A DNA stretch of 6,067 nucleotides from Chloroflexota bacterium (GCA_902812455.1 CADDZH010000173.1:1-6067); one strand, 5' to 3'. Positions 1 through 5,724 are shown, numbered from the stretch's first letter. Program-made: numbers and translations. Notes: generated by a model from the sequence alone, not told the origin.

Positions 1-79
1 ACCATATACGGCTGCGCATGGGGAGAAATTGTGCATAGTTGTGGGCTTGGTTGGTGCAGGAGAAGGAGGGGTGGGCAGG
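1..79. other. Window edge downstream of the AAA gene; no gene supported
   Basis: This stretch lies 3' of the minus-strand AAA gene. I see no intrinsic terminator for that gene: there is no GC-rich stem followed by a T-run on the minus strand. A 12-codon minus-strand reading frame starting at base 36 is open to the window edge, but it has no Shine-Dalgarno sequence and no recognisable protein motif, so I do not call it. Confidence 0.5.
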
Positions 80-1240
80 TCAGGGTGGGGACGATTGGGA
101 CGGTGGGACAGCAGGATGGTGAGTTAGGGTGTTGAAGGGAGGCTGCTGCAAGCAGGGATGGTCAGGCAGGGTGTAGAGGCCGCGAGCAGGAGAGATGAGC
201 TTGCCGGAGTGACAGAGGCGCTGGAGGGTCTTGCGAATGGCCTCATAGCCGACAGGAACCTGCTCGACCAGTTGCACAGCCGTCATGGGAGCCGGATGGG
301 TGCCTAAGGCGGTCAAGATGTCGTGCTGGGTGAGCGTGAGCCGCTCATGGGAGGTGAGGGCAGGCGAGGTGAGAGCGCCAGCAGGCGGCTGGTGCCAGGA
401 GATGATAGGAGCTGCCAGAGTGGAGGAGTCAGTGTCAATGCTAAAGGAGAGGGTGGAGGGTGAGGAGGCCGCCAGGCTGTGCTTGGGAGTCAGGAGCAAG
501 CGGAGGGAGTCGTCCACGGGATCAGCTTCAGGGTCGGGAGCGAGCAAGAGCGCGCTATGCACCGAAGGCAGGCCAGGCAGGTTCTGCAAGCGAGCCGGGT
601 CCAGGACTTTGGGGAGCGAGCGGGTGAGGGGACGGATGAGGACGATGGCGCAGTTAGTCTCTTGAGCGAGCAAGGTGAGTTGAGGCACCAGGCGACGAAA
701 GAGGGCGTCGCGAGCCAGTTCGGGGGTGTCGAGGATAACCAGGTGGGCGTGTGAGCGACGGATGATGGCTTCGAGCAGGGGCAGGTCGCTGACCAGGGAG
801 AAGGGACGATGAGTGAGCGTGGCCGGTGTGCGCTCAGCGGCAGTGGAAGAGGAGGCAGCGCCTGGGTGTTTAGGAGCCGAAAGGGTCGAGACGGGGACGG
901 CGTTGAGCAGGCTGACGCGGGAGGCGTCGCCACCGGCGGCATCGAAGCGCGGTCGGATGGTGTGAGCGGGGGAATCGGCGGGAGCGACGAGGACGACATG
1001 GCCCTGGGAGCAAGGGGAGCCATCGGGCCAGGAGCGACCGGAGGTGACGATGGCGGCCAGGTGCAAGCTGAGCAGGGAGAGACCGGAGCCGGAGGGACCG
1101 TAAAGAACGGTCAGGTGGGCCAGGGGGATACGGTCTGGCCAGAGCCACTGGAGGGGGCGAGCCTGGACATCTGTGAGGGAGTAGGAGGAGAGGGTCTGGT
1201 CGAGAGCATCCTCAAAGGGGGACAGCGCCGTTTGGGACAT
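80..1240 (-). CDS. RepA/RecA-like AAA family protein (AAA_25 type) with C-terminal winged helix; degenerate active site
   Basis: A 386-residue protein. Residues about 30-250 look like the RecA/RepA-type P-loop core. A P-loop G48-P-S-G-S-G-L-S55 follows a hydrophobic strand (LTVLY). The segment VVLVAPADS (82-90) followed by TIRPRFDAAG matches the strand and helix that carry the E-D-S motif in AAA_25 proteins. LVILD (167-171) is the Walker B strand. Residues about 300-358 form a winged helix: helices near 304-312, 319-326 and 331-343, then a wing ending at GLYTLP. Family members are hexameric or RecA-like ATPases on DNA, such as the plasmid helicase RepA. Two key residues are missing: the Walker A Lys is Leu54 and the motif Glu appears to be Ala88, so ATP hydrolysis is doubtful. 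Residues 119-148 are a Ser/Ala/Pro/Thr-rich insertion and the tail after 360 is Pro-rich. The coding strand is pyrimidine-rich and only five Lys occur. The start at 1240 is chosen for its Shine-Dalgarno site; the frame stays open to 1420 but crosses the promoter. Cellular role unknown. Confidence 0.8.
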   Translation of the reverse strand: MSQTALSPFEDALDQTLSSYSLTDVQARPLQWLWPDRIPLAHLTVLYGPSGSGLSLLSLHLAAIVTSGRSWPDGSPCSQGHVVLVAPADSPAHTIRPRFDAAGGDASRVSLLNAVPVSTLSAPKHPGAASSSTAAERTPATLTHRPFSLVSDLPLLEAIIRRSHAHLVILDTPELARDALFRRLVPQLTLLAQETNCAIVLIRPLTRSLPKVLDPARLQNLPGLPSVHSALLLAPDPEADPVDDSLRLLLTPKHSLAASSPSTLSFSIDTDSSTLAAPIISWHQPPAGALTSPALTSHERLTLTQHDILTALGTHPAPMTAVQLVEQVPVGYEAIRKTLQRLCHSGKLISPARGLYTLPDHPCLQQPPFNTLTHHPAVPPSQSSPP

Positions 1241-1248
1241 GGGGTAAA

Positions 1249-1255
1249 CCTTTCT
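1249..1255 (-). promoter_or_regulatory. Shine-Dalgarno site of the AAA gene
   Basis: On the minus strand AGAAAGG lies 8 bases before the ATG at 1240. It decides the start codon: the reading frame runs 60 codons further upstream, but those codons would overlap the predicted promoter and lack a comparable site. Confidence 0.7.
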
Positions 1256-1335
1256 GTTGCGAGTGTATGAGCAAACACGGATCAAGAGACTGAGATACAG
1301 GGCTAGACTACGAAACGTGGCTACAGGACGATCAG

Positions 1336-1372
1336 TAGCAAACGAGCAGTGTTTGCTATGTTCAGTATAGCA
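1336..1372. repeat. Two overlapping inverted repeats at the AAA promoter (operator candidate)
   Basis: TAGCAAAC (1336-1343) and GTTTGCTA (1351-1358) form a perfect 8-bp inverted repeat around a 7-base spacer. TGCTAT (1354-1359) and ATAGCA (1367-1372) form a second, 6-bp repeat, again with a 7-base spacer, and it shares bases 1354-1358 with the first. The second repeat covers the -10 of the minus-strand promoter; the first lies around the predicted transcription start. The equal 7-base spacing and the position suggest a protein binding site. Alternatively the first repeat is a short 5' hairpin of the mRNA. Confidence 0.5.
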
Positions 1373-1392
1373 TAAAAACCAAAAGCAAGCAA
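1364..1392 (-). promoter_or_regulatory. SigA-type promoter with extended -10 for the AAA gene
   Basis: Read on the minus strand, -35 TTGCTT (1392-1387) is followed by 17 bases and -10 TATACT (1369-1364). The -10 is preceded by TG at the extended -10 position (TGCTATACT). Transcription should start near 1357, giving a leader of roughly 117 bases. The -10 lies inside an inverted repeat, so a repressor bound there would block the polymerase. The -35 match is only three of six, which the extended -10 could offset. Prediction from sequence only. Confidence 0.55.
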
Positions 1393-1420
1393 GGGGTGTT
1401 ATGAGAGATTCGCCTGGCAT

Positions 1421-1449
1421 TCGACGTAATAGTTAGCAAATCTTATTTT
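1421..1449 (+). promoter_or_regulatory. Weak promoter candidate for the binding-protein gene
   Basis: TCGACG (1421-1426), a 17-base spacer, then TATTTT (1444-1449). Each box matches four of six consensus bases. It would give a leader of about 125 bases before the ATG at 1581. It is the best-spaced candidate I found in this gap, but a different sigma factor or another site in 1450-1560 is quite possible. Confidence 0.25.
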
Positions 1450-1563
1450 TGGACATGCATCTAGCCAAGAGAGAAAGGAGGAAGCACCTAGCCAGCACGA
1501 CACAAATTTACAAAGGCGTAATGTGACGTGATTTCTCGTGTTTCATCGTATTTTCTTGCATAC

Positions 1564-1570
1564 AAGGAGA
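1564..1570 (+). promoter_or_regulatory. Shine-Dalgarno site of the binding-protein gene
   Basis: AAGGAGA lies 10 bases before the ATG at 1581. It fixes this start, which is also the one that yields a complete lipoprotein signal peptide. Confidence 0.8.
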
Positions 1571-1580
1571 GTATTCAACC

Positions 1581-3308
1581 ATGCGATCAAAGACCAAGCT
1601 TACGACCAAGCTGCTGCCGGCCTTTCTGGCTCTGGTAGCACTGTTCTTTGCCGCCTGTGGCGGCGGTGGCGGACCGAGCGGCACATCCGCTCCCCAGAAA
1701 GCTCCTGCCTCCCAGCAAGTCTTCATCGACCCGGAGTTAGGAGTAGCCGATATCGCTACTTTCGACCCAGGTCTATCAACCGACCTTCCATCGATAGCTG
1801 CTATCGATATGGTCTTCACGGGGCTGGTGCAGCTCAACGATAAATTGCAGGTCACGCCGCAGATGGCCAGCTCCTGGGATGTGTCTTCCGATGGCCTGAC
1901 CTACACCTTCCACTTGCGGCCCAACCTGCACTTCAGCGATGGCACGCCACTCACCTCTGCTGATGTGGCCTACTCCATCGACCGCGCCTTGCAACCGGCG
2001 ACCAAATCTGTTGTCGGGCCGGCTTACCTGAACCTGGTTAAGGACTCCGACCTGCTCAACAGTGGCAAGATCAAGACTATCATCGGTGATAGCCTGCTGA
2101 CGCCCGATCCTAACACGATTATCATCAAAACGAAGAAGAAAGCCAGTTACTTCCTGGATGCTCTGACCTACTCGTGCTCCTATGTGGTAGAGAAGAGCCT
2201 TGTGCAGAAGTATGGCGCGAGCTTCACCGACCACCTGACCCAGGGCGGCGGCGATGGCCCCTTCAAAGTCTCTTCCTACATCCACGGCAAAGAGATCGAC
2301 TTTGTGCCCAACCCGTACTACTACGGGCCGAAGCCGCAGTTGGCGAAGGTCATCTTCCCCTTCTACAAGCAAACCGATACCGGATTCCGCGCCTACCAGG
2401 TCAACCAGGTCGATTATACCAGTGTCCCTACCGCTGATCTCAACATAGCAAAGGCGCTGCCTAACAACCAGTATCACCTGGTTCCCCAGTTGTGGATCGC
2501 CTATGATGCCATGAACTACCTGGTCAAGCCCTTTGACAACATCCAGATCCGGCAGGCCTTCGAGCTGGCCATCAACAAAACCTTGATAGCCAGTAGTGTC
2601 TGGAAGAATACAGTGATTCCCACCAACCATATCGTGCCCCAGGGCATGCCGGGGTATGACCCCAACCTGATCGGGCCAGACGGCGTGAAGGGTACCAGTG
2701 GAGATGTTGCCAAAGCCAAACAACTGCTCCAGCAGGGTATGGCGGCGGAAGGCTACACCAGCATCTCGCAAATCCCGCCCATCAGCCTGGCCTACTCTAG
2801 CGGCTCAACCGACCTGGACAACGAGATGGCGGCCGTCAAACAGATGTGGCAAACCAATCTGGGCATCACCGTTAACGTCGTGCCCACCGACTTCAACAAG
2901 TTGCTGGATGAAATCGAGGCTGCCACGAACAATCCGCATGGCTTGCAGTTCTGGAACATTGGCTGGATTGCCGACTATCCCGACCCGCAAGACTGGACGA
3001 CCTTGCAGTTCTGCAATGGCTGCCAGAACAACAACATGAACTATGGGCAGAACCACACCGCCGATGCGACAGCCCAGCAGCAGGTGCAGCAGCAGCTCGA
3101 GGCTGCCGATGCCATGCCCAATGGCCCGGCTCGCTACGCGGCCTATAACAGCGCCGAGCAGCAACTGGTCAACGATGTGGCCTGGCTGCCCATGTACCAG
3201 GTTGGCTACGCCTATGTGCTGAAGCCATATGTCCAAAACTTTATCGTCAACCCGCAGCAGTTGACCCCGCCTAACGACTGGGCCAACGTGTACATCTCCG
3301 TCCACTGA
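1581..3308 (+). CDS. Family 5 extracellular solute-binding lipoprotein (peptide/nickel-type ABC importer)
   Basis: A 575-residue secreted lipoprotein expected to capture the ligand outside the membrane and hand it to the permeases encoded downstream. The N-terminus is a lipoprotein signal peptide: basic residues 2-10, hydrophobic core 11-25, and a FAAC lipobox with Cys26 as the lipidation site, followed by five Gly and a Ser/Pro/Ala linker. Phe at -3 is unusual, since Leu is typical. SBP_bac_5 signatures follow: a SWDVSSDGLTYTFHLRP segment (98-114), FSDGTPLTSADVAYSIDRAL (118-137), GPFKV (226-230), PFDNIQIRQAFELAINK (317-333), GWIADYPDPQDW (461-472), and VAWLPMYQ (533-540). The length fits the family. 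Cys478 and Cys481 form a CxxC pair, with only Cys199 besides in the mature chain. Ligand specificity (di- or oligopeptide, nickel, oligosaccharide) cannot be read from the sequence. A strong terminator follows, so the gene is probably transcribed alone. Confidence 0.93.
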   Translation: MRSKTKLTTKLLPAFLALVALFFAACGGGGGPSGTSAPQKAPASQQVFIDPELGVADIATFDPGLSTDLPSIAAIDMVFTGLVQLNDKLQVTPQMASSWDVSSDGLTYTFHLRPNLHFSDGTPLTSADVAYSIDRALQPATKSVVGPAYLNLVKDSDLLNSGKIKTIIGDSLLTPDPNTIIIKTKKKASYFLDALTYSCSYVVEKSLVQKYGASFTDHLTQGGGDGPFKVSSYIHGKEIDFVPNPYYYGPKPQLAKVIFPFYKQTDTGFRAYQVNQVDYTSVPTADLNIAKALPNNQYHLVPQLWIAYDAMNYLVKPFDNIQIRQAFELAINKTLIASSVWKNTVIPTNHIVPQGMPGYDPNLIGPDGVKGTSGDVAKAKQLLQQGMAAEGYTSISQIPPISLAYSSGSTDLDNEMAAVKQMWQTNLGITVNVVPTDFNKLLDEIEAATNNPHGLQFWNIGWIADYPDPQDWTTLQFCNGCQNNNMNYGQNHTADATAQQQVQQQLEAADAMPNGPARYAAYNSAEQQLVNDVAWLPMYQVGYAYVLKPYVQNFIVNPQQLTPPNDWANVYISVH

Positions 3309-3320
3309 GTGCGTTCCAGG

Positions 3321-3353
3321 GCTGGGTGGTCATAGCTTGACCACCCAGCTTTT
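3321..3353 (+). terminator. Intrinsic terminator after the binding-protein gene
   Basis: GCTGGGTGGTCA (3321-3332) pairs perfectly with TGACCACCCAGC (3338-3349) around a 5-base loop, followed at once by TTTT (3350-3353). It begins 13 bases after the stop codon. The minus strand has no T-run, so it acts in one direction. It may also protect the 3' end of the binding-protein mRNA. Confidence 0.88.
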
Positions 3354-3417
3354 CACGCCTCTCAGGATAGAGGCTAGGGGAATGCTTGCCATCGTCCTGG
3401 CATATCTGGTTGTTCTC

Positions 3418-3447
3418 TTGACAATAAGGGAAAGCATTACATACAAT
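3418..3447 (+). promoter_or_regulatory. Strong SigA-type promoter for the permease-ATPase operon
   Basis: A perfect -35 TTGACA (3418-3423), an 18-base spacer and -10 TACAAT (3442-3447, five of six). Transcription should start near 3454, leaving a leader of about 155 bases before the ATG at 3609. It lies downstream of the terminator, so the permease and ATPase genes have their own transcription start. An inverted copy of the AATGCTT repeat (3432-3438) sits inside the spacer. Confidence 0.75.
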
Positions 3448-3470
3448 TAGTAAAAATGGCTTATGTAACA

Positions 3471-3525
3471 CTCGTTGCTCCTACCCGCGAAGTGGTGCCT
3501 CTTTGTGGATGAAAGCAACGAGGCA
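3471..3525 (+). other. Leader with two mutually exclusive hairpins
   Basis: In the transcript, CTCGTTGCT (3471-3479) can pair with AGCAACGAG (3514-3522), a perfect 9-bp stem closing a 34-base loop. TGCCTC (3496-3501) can instead pair with GAGGCA (3520-3525), 6 bp around an 18-base loop. The right arms share 3520-3522, so both stems cannot form fully together. I recognise no known riboswitch or T-box core in it, and neither stem is followed by a T-run. This could be an RNA switch, a protein-binding hairpin, or chance. Confidence 0.35.
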
Positions 3526-3596
3526 GTATTAGTTTGTGCGATAAGCGCATAATGCTTGTAAATCACATACACTCGACAATGCTTTGACAGCGCAGT

Positions 3597-3602
3597 AGGG
3601 GG
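3597..3602 (+). promoter_or_regulatory. Shine-Dalgarno site of the first permease gene
   Basis: AGGGGG ends 6 bases before the ATG at 3609. It differs from the consensus AGGAGG at one base and supports this start. Confidence 0.65.
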
Positions 3603-3608
3603 CACGAT

Positions 3609-4568
3609 ATGGCTCAATTCTTGATAAAAAGGTTCATCGGCCTCATTTTTGTGGTCGTCGGTGTAACCTTTATCACCTTCATCTTAGGCTACTTTGCTCC
3701 TGGTGACCCTATCCGTGATATGATGGGCACCCACTTCAATCCGACCGTTTACGCGCAACTGAGACACGCCTATGGCTTAGACCTCCCGTGGTGGCAGCAA
3801 TACCTGAACTTCCTGGCGCACCTCGCCCGCTTTGATCTAGGAACTTCCTTCAAATATCAAAACCGTTCTGTCGCCAGTATCCTGGCCGAAGGCGTACCGG
3901 TTTCAGCCGAACTAGCCTTCTGGGCGTTAGTGATACAGGTGGCTGTAGGTGTACCACTCGGTATTCTTTCTGCCCTCAAAGCCAACTCCTGGATTGATAC
4001 CATGAACATGGGCGCCATGCTGATCCTCTTCGCTTTACCGTCGTTCGTGCTGGCGGTATTTGTGCAAGTGTTTATTGTATGGGTTGATCAGCGCACCGGC
4101 GGCTCCTGGCCGGTATCGAACTGGGGCACACCCTGGCTGTACTCACCGAGCGATCTCTCCTTTAAGATAGCACCCATACTGGTGTTTGCCGCTGGTGGCG
4201 TTGCCTTCATCGCGCGCCTTGCGCGAGCCAGCATGCTCGAAGTTCTGAGACAGGACTATGTGCGCACAGCGCGAGCGAAAGGCATGTCCGAGCGAGTCGT
4301 CATTTATCGCCACGCCTTGCGCAATGCCTTGATCCCATTGCTCACTGTGGTCGGTCTCTTACTCGGCACACTCGTCACGGGAGCATTTTTCATCGAGAAC
4401 ATTTTCAATATCCCTGGCATAGCCTATGAAACCGTAGTATCTATCGGTGACCGTGATTACCCGGTCATCCAGGCAACCGTAGTTTTGCTGGCAGTAGGCG
4501 TCGTTATTGGCAATTTACTGGCGGATATCTTCTACACCATAGCTGATCCGCGTATCAAGATTCAATAG
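3609..4568 (+). CDS. DppB/OppB-type ABC importer permease
   Basis: A 319-residue inner-membrane permease, one half of the translocation pore for the ligand delivered by the binding protein. About six membrane segments are visible, near residues 9-30, 100-122, 134-158, 186-203, 236-262 and 286-310. The N-terminal motif FLIKRFIGLI leading to a GDP triplet (32-34) is typical of the DppB branch. The coupling (EAA-type) loop lies near 216-243, with TARAKG (220-225) and RHALRNALIP (234-243), where the permease docks on the ATPase. The family ending IADPRIK is present (311-317). The usual length is 305-340 residues, so the gene is complete. It is first in an operon with its own promoter; the next gene starts 15 bases after the stop codon. 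The substrate is undetermined. Confidence 0.95.
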   Translation: MAQFLIKRFIGLIFVVVGVTFITFILGYFAPGDPIRDMMGTHFNPTVYAQLRHAYGLDLPWWQQYLNFLAHLARFDLGTSFKYQNRSVASILAEGVPVSAELAFWALVIQVAVGVPLGILSALKANSWIDTMNMGAMLILFALPSFVLAVFVQVFIVWVDQRTGGSWPVSNWGTPWLYSPSDLSFKIAPILVFAAGGVAFIARLARASMLEVLRQDYVRTARAKGMSERVVIYRHALRNALIPLLTVVGLLLGTLVTGAFFIENIFNIPGIAYETVVSIGDRDYPVIQATVVLLAVGVVIGNLLADIFYTIADPRIKIQ

Positions 4569-4575
4569 GAGGAGG
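4567..4575 (+). promoter_or_regulatory. Shine-Dalgarno site of the second permease gene, overlapping the preceding stop
   Basis: AGGAGGAGG begins inside the TAG stop of the first permease and ends 8 bases before the ATG at 4584. It decides for this upstream start over the in-frame Met25 (4656) and Met41 (4704). The closeness suggests translational coupling of the two permeases. Confidence 0.85.
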
Positions 4576-4583
4576 CAACCTAG

Positions 4584-5705
4584 ATGGATACGAAGGATAA
4601 GAATCCAGAGCTTATCTCTTCAGGAGTGGTGTTTCCTGATACTTCTATCAATCAAATGGAGGTAGAAGAATTAACCAGGCCAGCCCAGGGCGCAGAAGCA
4701 GTTATGCCGCCTGCTGCCATTAAAGAGGTGGAAGCGGAAAAACGCAAGAAATCGCCAACTCCCCTCCAGGAATCATTACGGCGCCTGCGGCGAGATAAGC
4801 GAGCTATGGCCAGTATCGGTGTCATTGTTTTCTTTATCTTGCTCGCCATCGTCGGCCCCCCCATTTACCAGCACATTGGGGGCATCTATGATAGTCCCCT
4901 CAATGGGCCAATAGGACCAACTGTCTACCATTCTCCTTTCCACCAGGAACTGCTGAACCAGGACCAGTTTATCTCACCCATGTACTGGCTGGGCACGGAT
5001 GCTCTTGGGCGTGACCTGCTCGCTCGTTTGATGCAAGGCGTACTGATCTCATTGACAGTAGCGCTCCTGGTTGAAATTGTTGATATTGGCGTGGGCGTGC
5101 TTGTCGGAGTGCTGGCAGGATACTTTGGTGGCTGGATCGACCAGGTGCTGGCGCGCCTCACCGACATTATCTTCGCCTTCCCCGGGCTGCTGTTCGTCAT
5201 CATGCTGACGGGTATTTTCGGGCCGCAGGCTGATGTGGTCTTCGGTAAGATTCCATTGATTGGGGCAAACGGAGACGCTCGCCTGATCCTCGTTTCCATT
5301 GGCCTGGCGCTTGTGGCATGGCCGCTCATGGCTCGTTTCGTGCGTGGGCAAACATTACAACTCAAAGAGCAACAATTTGTGGAAGCCGCACGAACGGCAG
5401 GAACCAGCAATGCTCAGATTATCTTGCGTCATATCGTACCGAACCTGTTCAGTATAGTGATTGTGGCATCGACACTGGATATCTCCAACACAATTATCGG
5501 TGAGGCGGGCATCAGCTTGCTGGGCCTGGGCGTGCAACCTCCAGGTTCCAGTCTTGGTCTCATGATCGTCAATGGCGAGAACACCATCAGCGTGTATCCC
5601 TGGGAGATCTTGCTGCCCACTATTGTGCTGGCAATCATCGTACTGGCGTTCTCCTTCCTGGGAGACGGGCTGAACGATGCATTCAATCCTCGATCGAAAG
5701 ACTAA
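4584..5705 (+). CDS. DppC/OppC-type ABC importer permease with a long N-terminal extension
   Basis: A 373-residue partner permease that completes the heterodimeric pore. Residues 1-58 are hydrophilic, acidic and without a recognised domain. The OppC_N-type segment then starts at [22 protein letters not shown] (58-79), leading into membrane segment 1 (about 78-96). [18 protein letters not shown] (135-152) is the hallmark of the DppC branch. Further membrane segments lie near 153-180, 190-211, 234-253, 284-305 and 341-360. The coupling loop is EAARTAG (267-273) to RHIVPN (282-287), followed by LGLGVQPP (313-320) and the C-terminal [10 protein letters not shown] (361-370). DppC proteins are usually about 280-320 residues, so the extra length is almost all N-terminal. 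It sits 15 bases after the first permease and 19 before the ATPase gene. Confidence 0.95.
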   Translation: MDTKDKNPELISSGVVFPDTSINQMEVEELTRPAQGAEAVMPPAAIKEVEAEKRKKSPTPLQESLRRLRRDKRAMASIGVIVFFILLAIVGPPIYQHIGGIYDSPLNGPIGPTVYHSPFHQELLNQDQFISPMYWLGTDALGRDLLARLMQGVLISLTVALLVEIVDIGVGVLVGVLAGYFGGWIDQVLARLTDIIFAFPGLLFVIMLTGIFGPQADVVFGKIPLIGANGDARLILVSIGLALVAWPLMARFVRGQTLQLKEQQFVEAARTAGTSNAQIILRHIVPNLFSIVIVASTLDISNTIIGEAGISLLGLGVQPPGSSLGLMIVNGENTISVYPWEILLPTIVLAIIVLAFSFLGDGLNDAFNPRSKD

Positions 5706-5713
5706 AAAAGGCA

Positions 5714-5721
5714 GAGTGATC
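5714..5721 (+). promoter_or_regulatory. Atypical Shine-Dalgarno site of the ATP-binding gene
   Basis: There is no plain GGAGG close to the ATG at 5725. GAGTGATC (5714-5721) resembles the 3' part of the full anti-SD complement (GAGGTGATC, one G missing) and ends 3 bases before the ATG, which places it in a workable register. AAAAAAGG (5704-5711) is the alternative, 13 bases from the ATG. It would better suit a GTG start at 5716, which would add three residues (V-I-K). I keep the ATG because [15 protein letters not shown] is a normal beginning for this family. Confidence 0.45.
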
Positions 5722-5724
5722 AAG

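Larger units (their letters stand above)
1270..1440. repeat. Four AGCAAA half-sites in the divergent intergenic region
   Basis: AGCAAAC occurs at 1270-1276, TAGCAAAC at 1336-1343, its complement GTTTGCTA at 1351-1358, and TAGCAAA again at 1434-1440. The last copy falls inside the spacer of the weak plus-strand promoter candidate. One more ATAGCAAA is seen inside the binding-protein gene near 2444, so the hexamer is not exclusive to this region. A shared regulator of both divergent units is an inference. Apart from this, the promoters and the leader, I see nothing gene-like in 1241-1580. Confidence 0.35.
3381..3584. repeat. AATGCTT repeats around the permease promoter
   Basis: AATGCTT occurs at 3381-3387, 3551-3557 and 3578-3584 on the plus strand, and as its complement AAGCATT at 3432-3438. 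All four continue with G or T (AATGCTTK). One lies upstream of the -35, one inside the promoter spacer and two in the leader. This layout would suit a regulator binding several sites, possibly with looping. No factor is identified. Confidence 0.4.

Noticed and set aside
1..36. Start of a further minus-strand gene downstream of the AAA gene
   Set aside because: Only 12 open codons before the window edge, with no Shine-Dalgarno site and no recognisable sequence.
809..1270. Gly-rich plus-strand frame of 153 codons opposite the AAA gene
   Set aside because: Its composition is what the complement of a Pro/Ser/Ala-rich coding strand gives. There is no motif, and the minus-strand frame has P-loop, Walker B and winged-helix features.
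1241..1420. Extending the minus-strand AAA gene to an ATG at 1420 (60 extra residues)
   Set aside because: The extension runs across the predicted promoter and both inverted repeats, has no domain content, and the ATG at 1240 has a well-spaced AGAAAGG site.
1472..1481. Strong Shine-Dalgarno-like AGAAAGGAGG in the binding-protein leader
   Set aside because: No ATG, GTG or TTG lies within the next 12 bases, so no small gene is supported. It lies between two CTAGCCA direct repeats (1461-1467, 1488-1494), which I could not link to a function.
1521..1526. Start-stop ATG-TGA in the leader, preceded by AAAGG
   Set aside because: Such minimal frames can stall ribosomes in some systems, but one occurrence in an AT-rich leader is easily chance and nothing else supports it.
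1776..2771. Long minus-strand reading frame (331 codons) inside the binding-protein region
   Set aside because: It lies opposite a gene with clear family 5 motifs, a signal peptide and a Shine-Dalgarno site. The antisense frame shows no recognisable motif and is a codon-bias shadow.
3584..3589. Second TTGACA close to the first permease start
   Set aside because: At a spacing of 17 the -10 would be ATATGG, which overlaps the ATG. No acceptable -10 box exists, so it cannot serve this gene.
3471..3600. Known riboswitch, T-box or tRNA in the permease leader
   Set aside because: I found no T-box GGTGG-ACCGCG core, no recognised riboswitch consensus and no tRNA T-loop motif or acceptor pairing.
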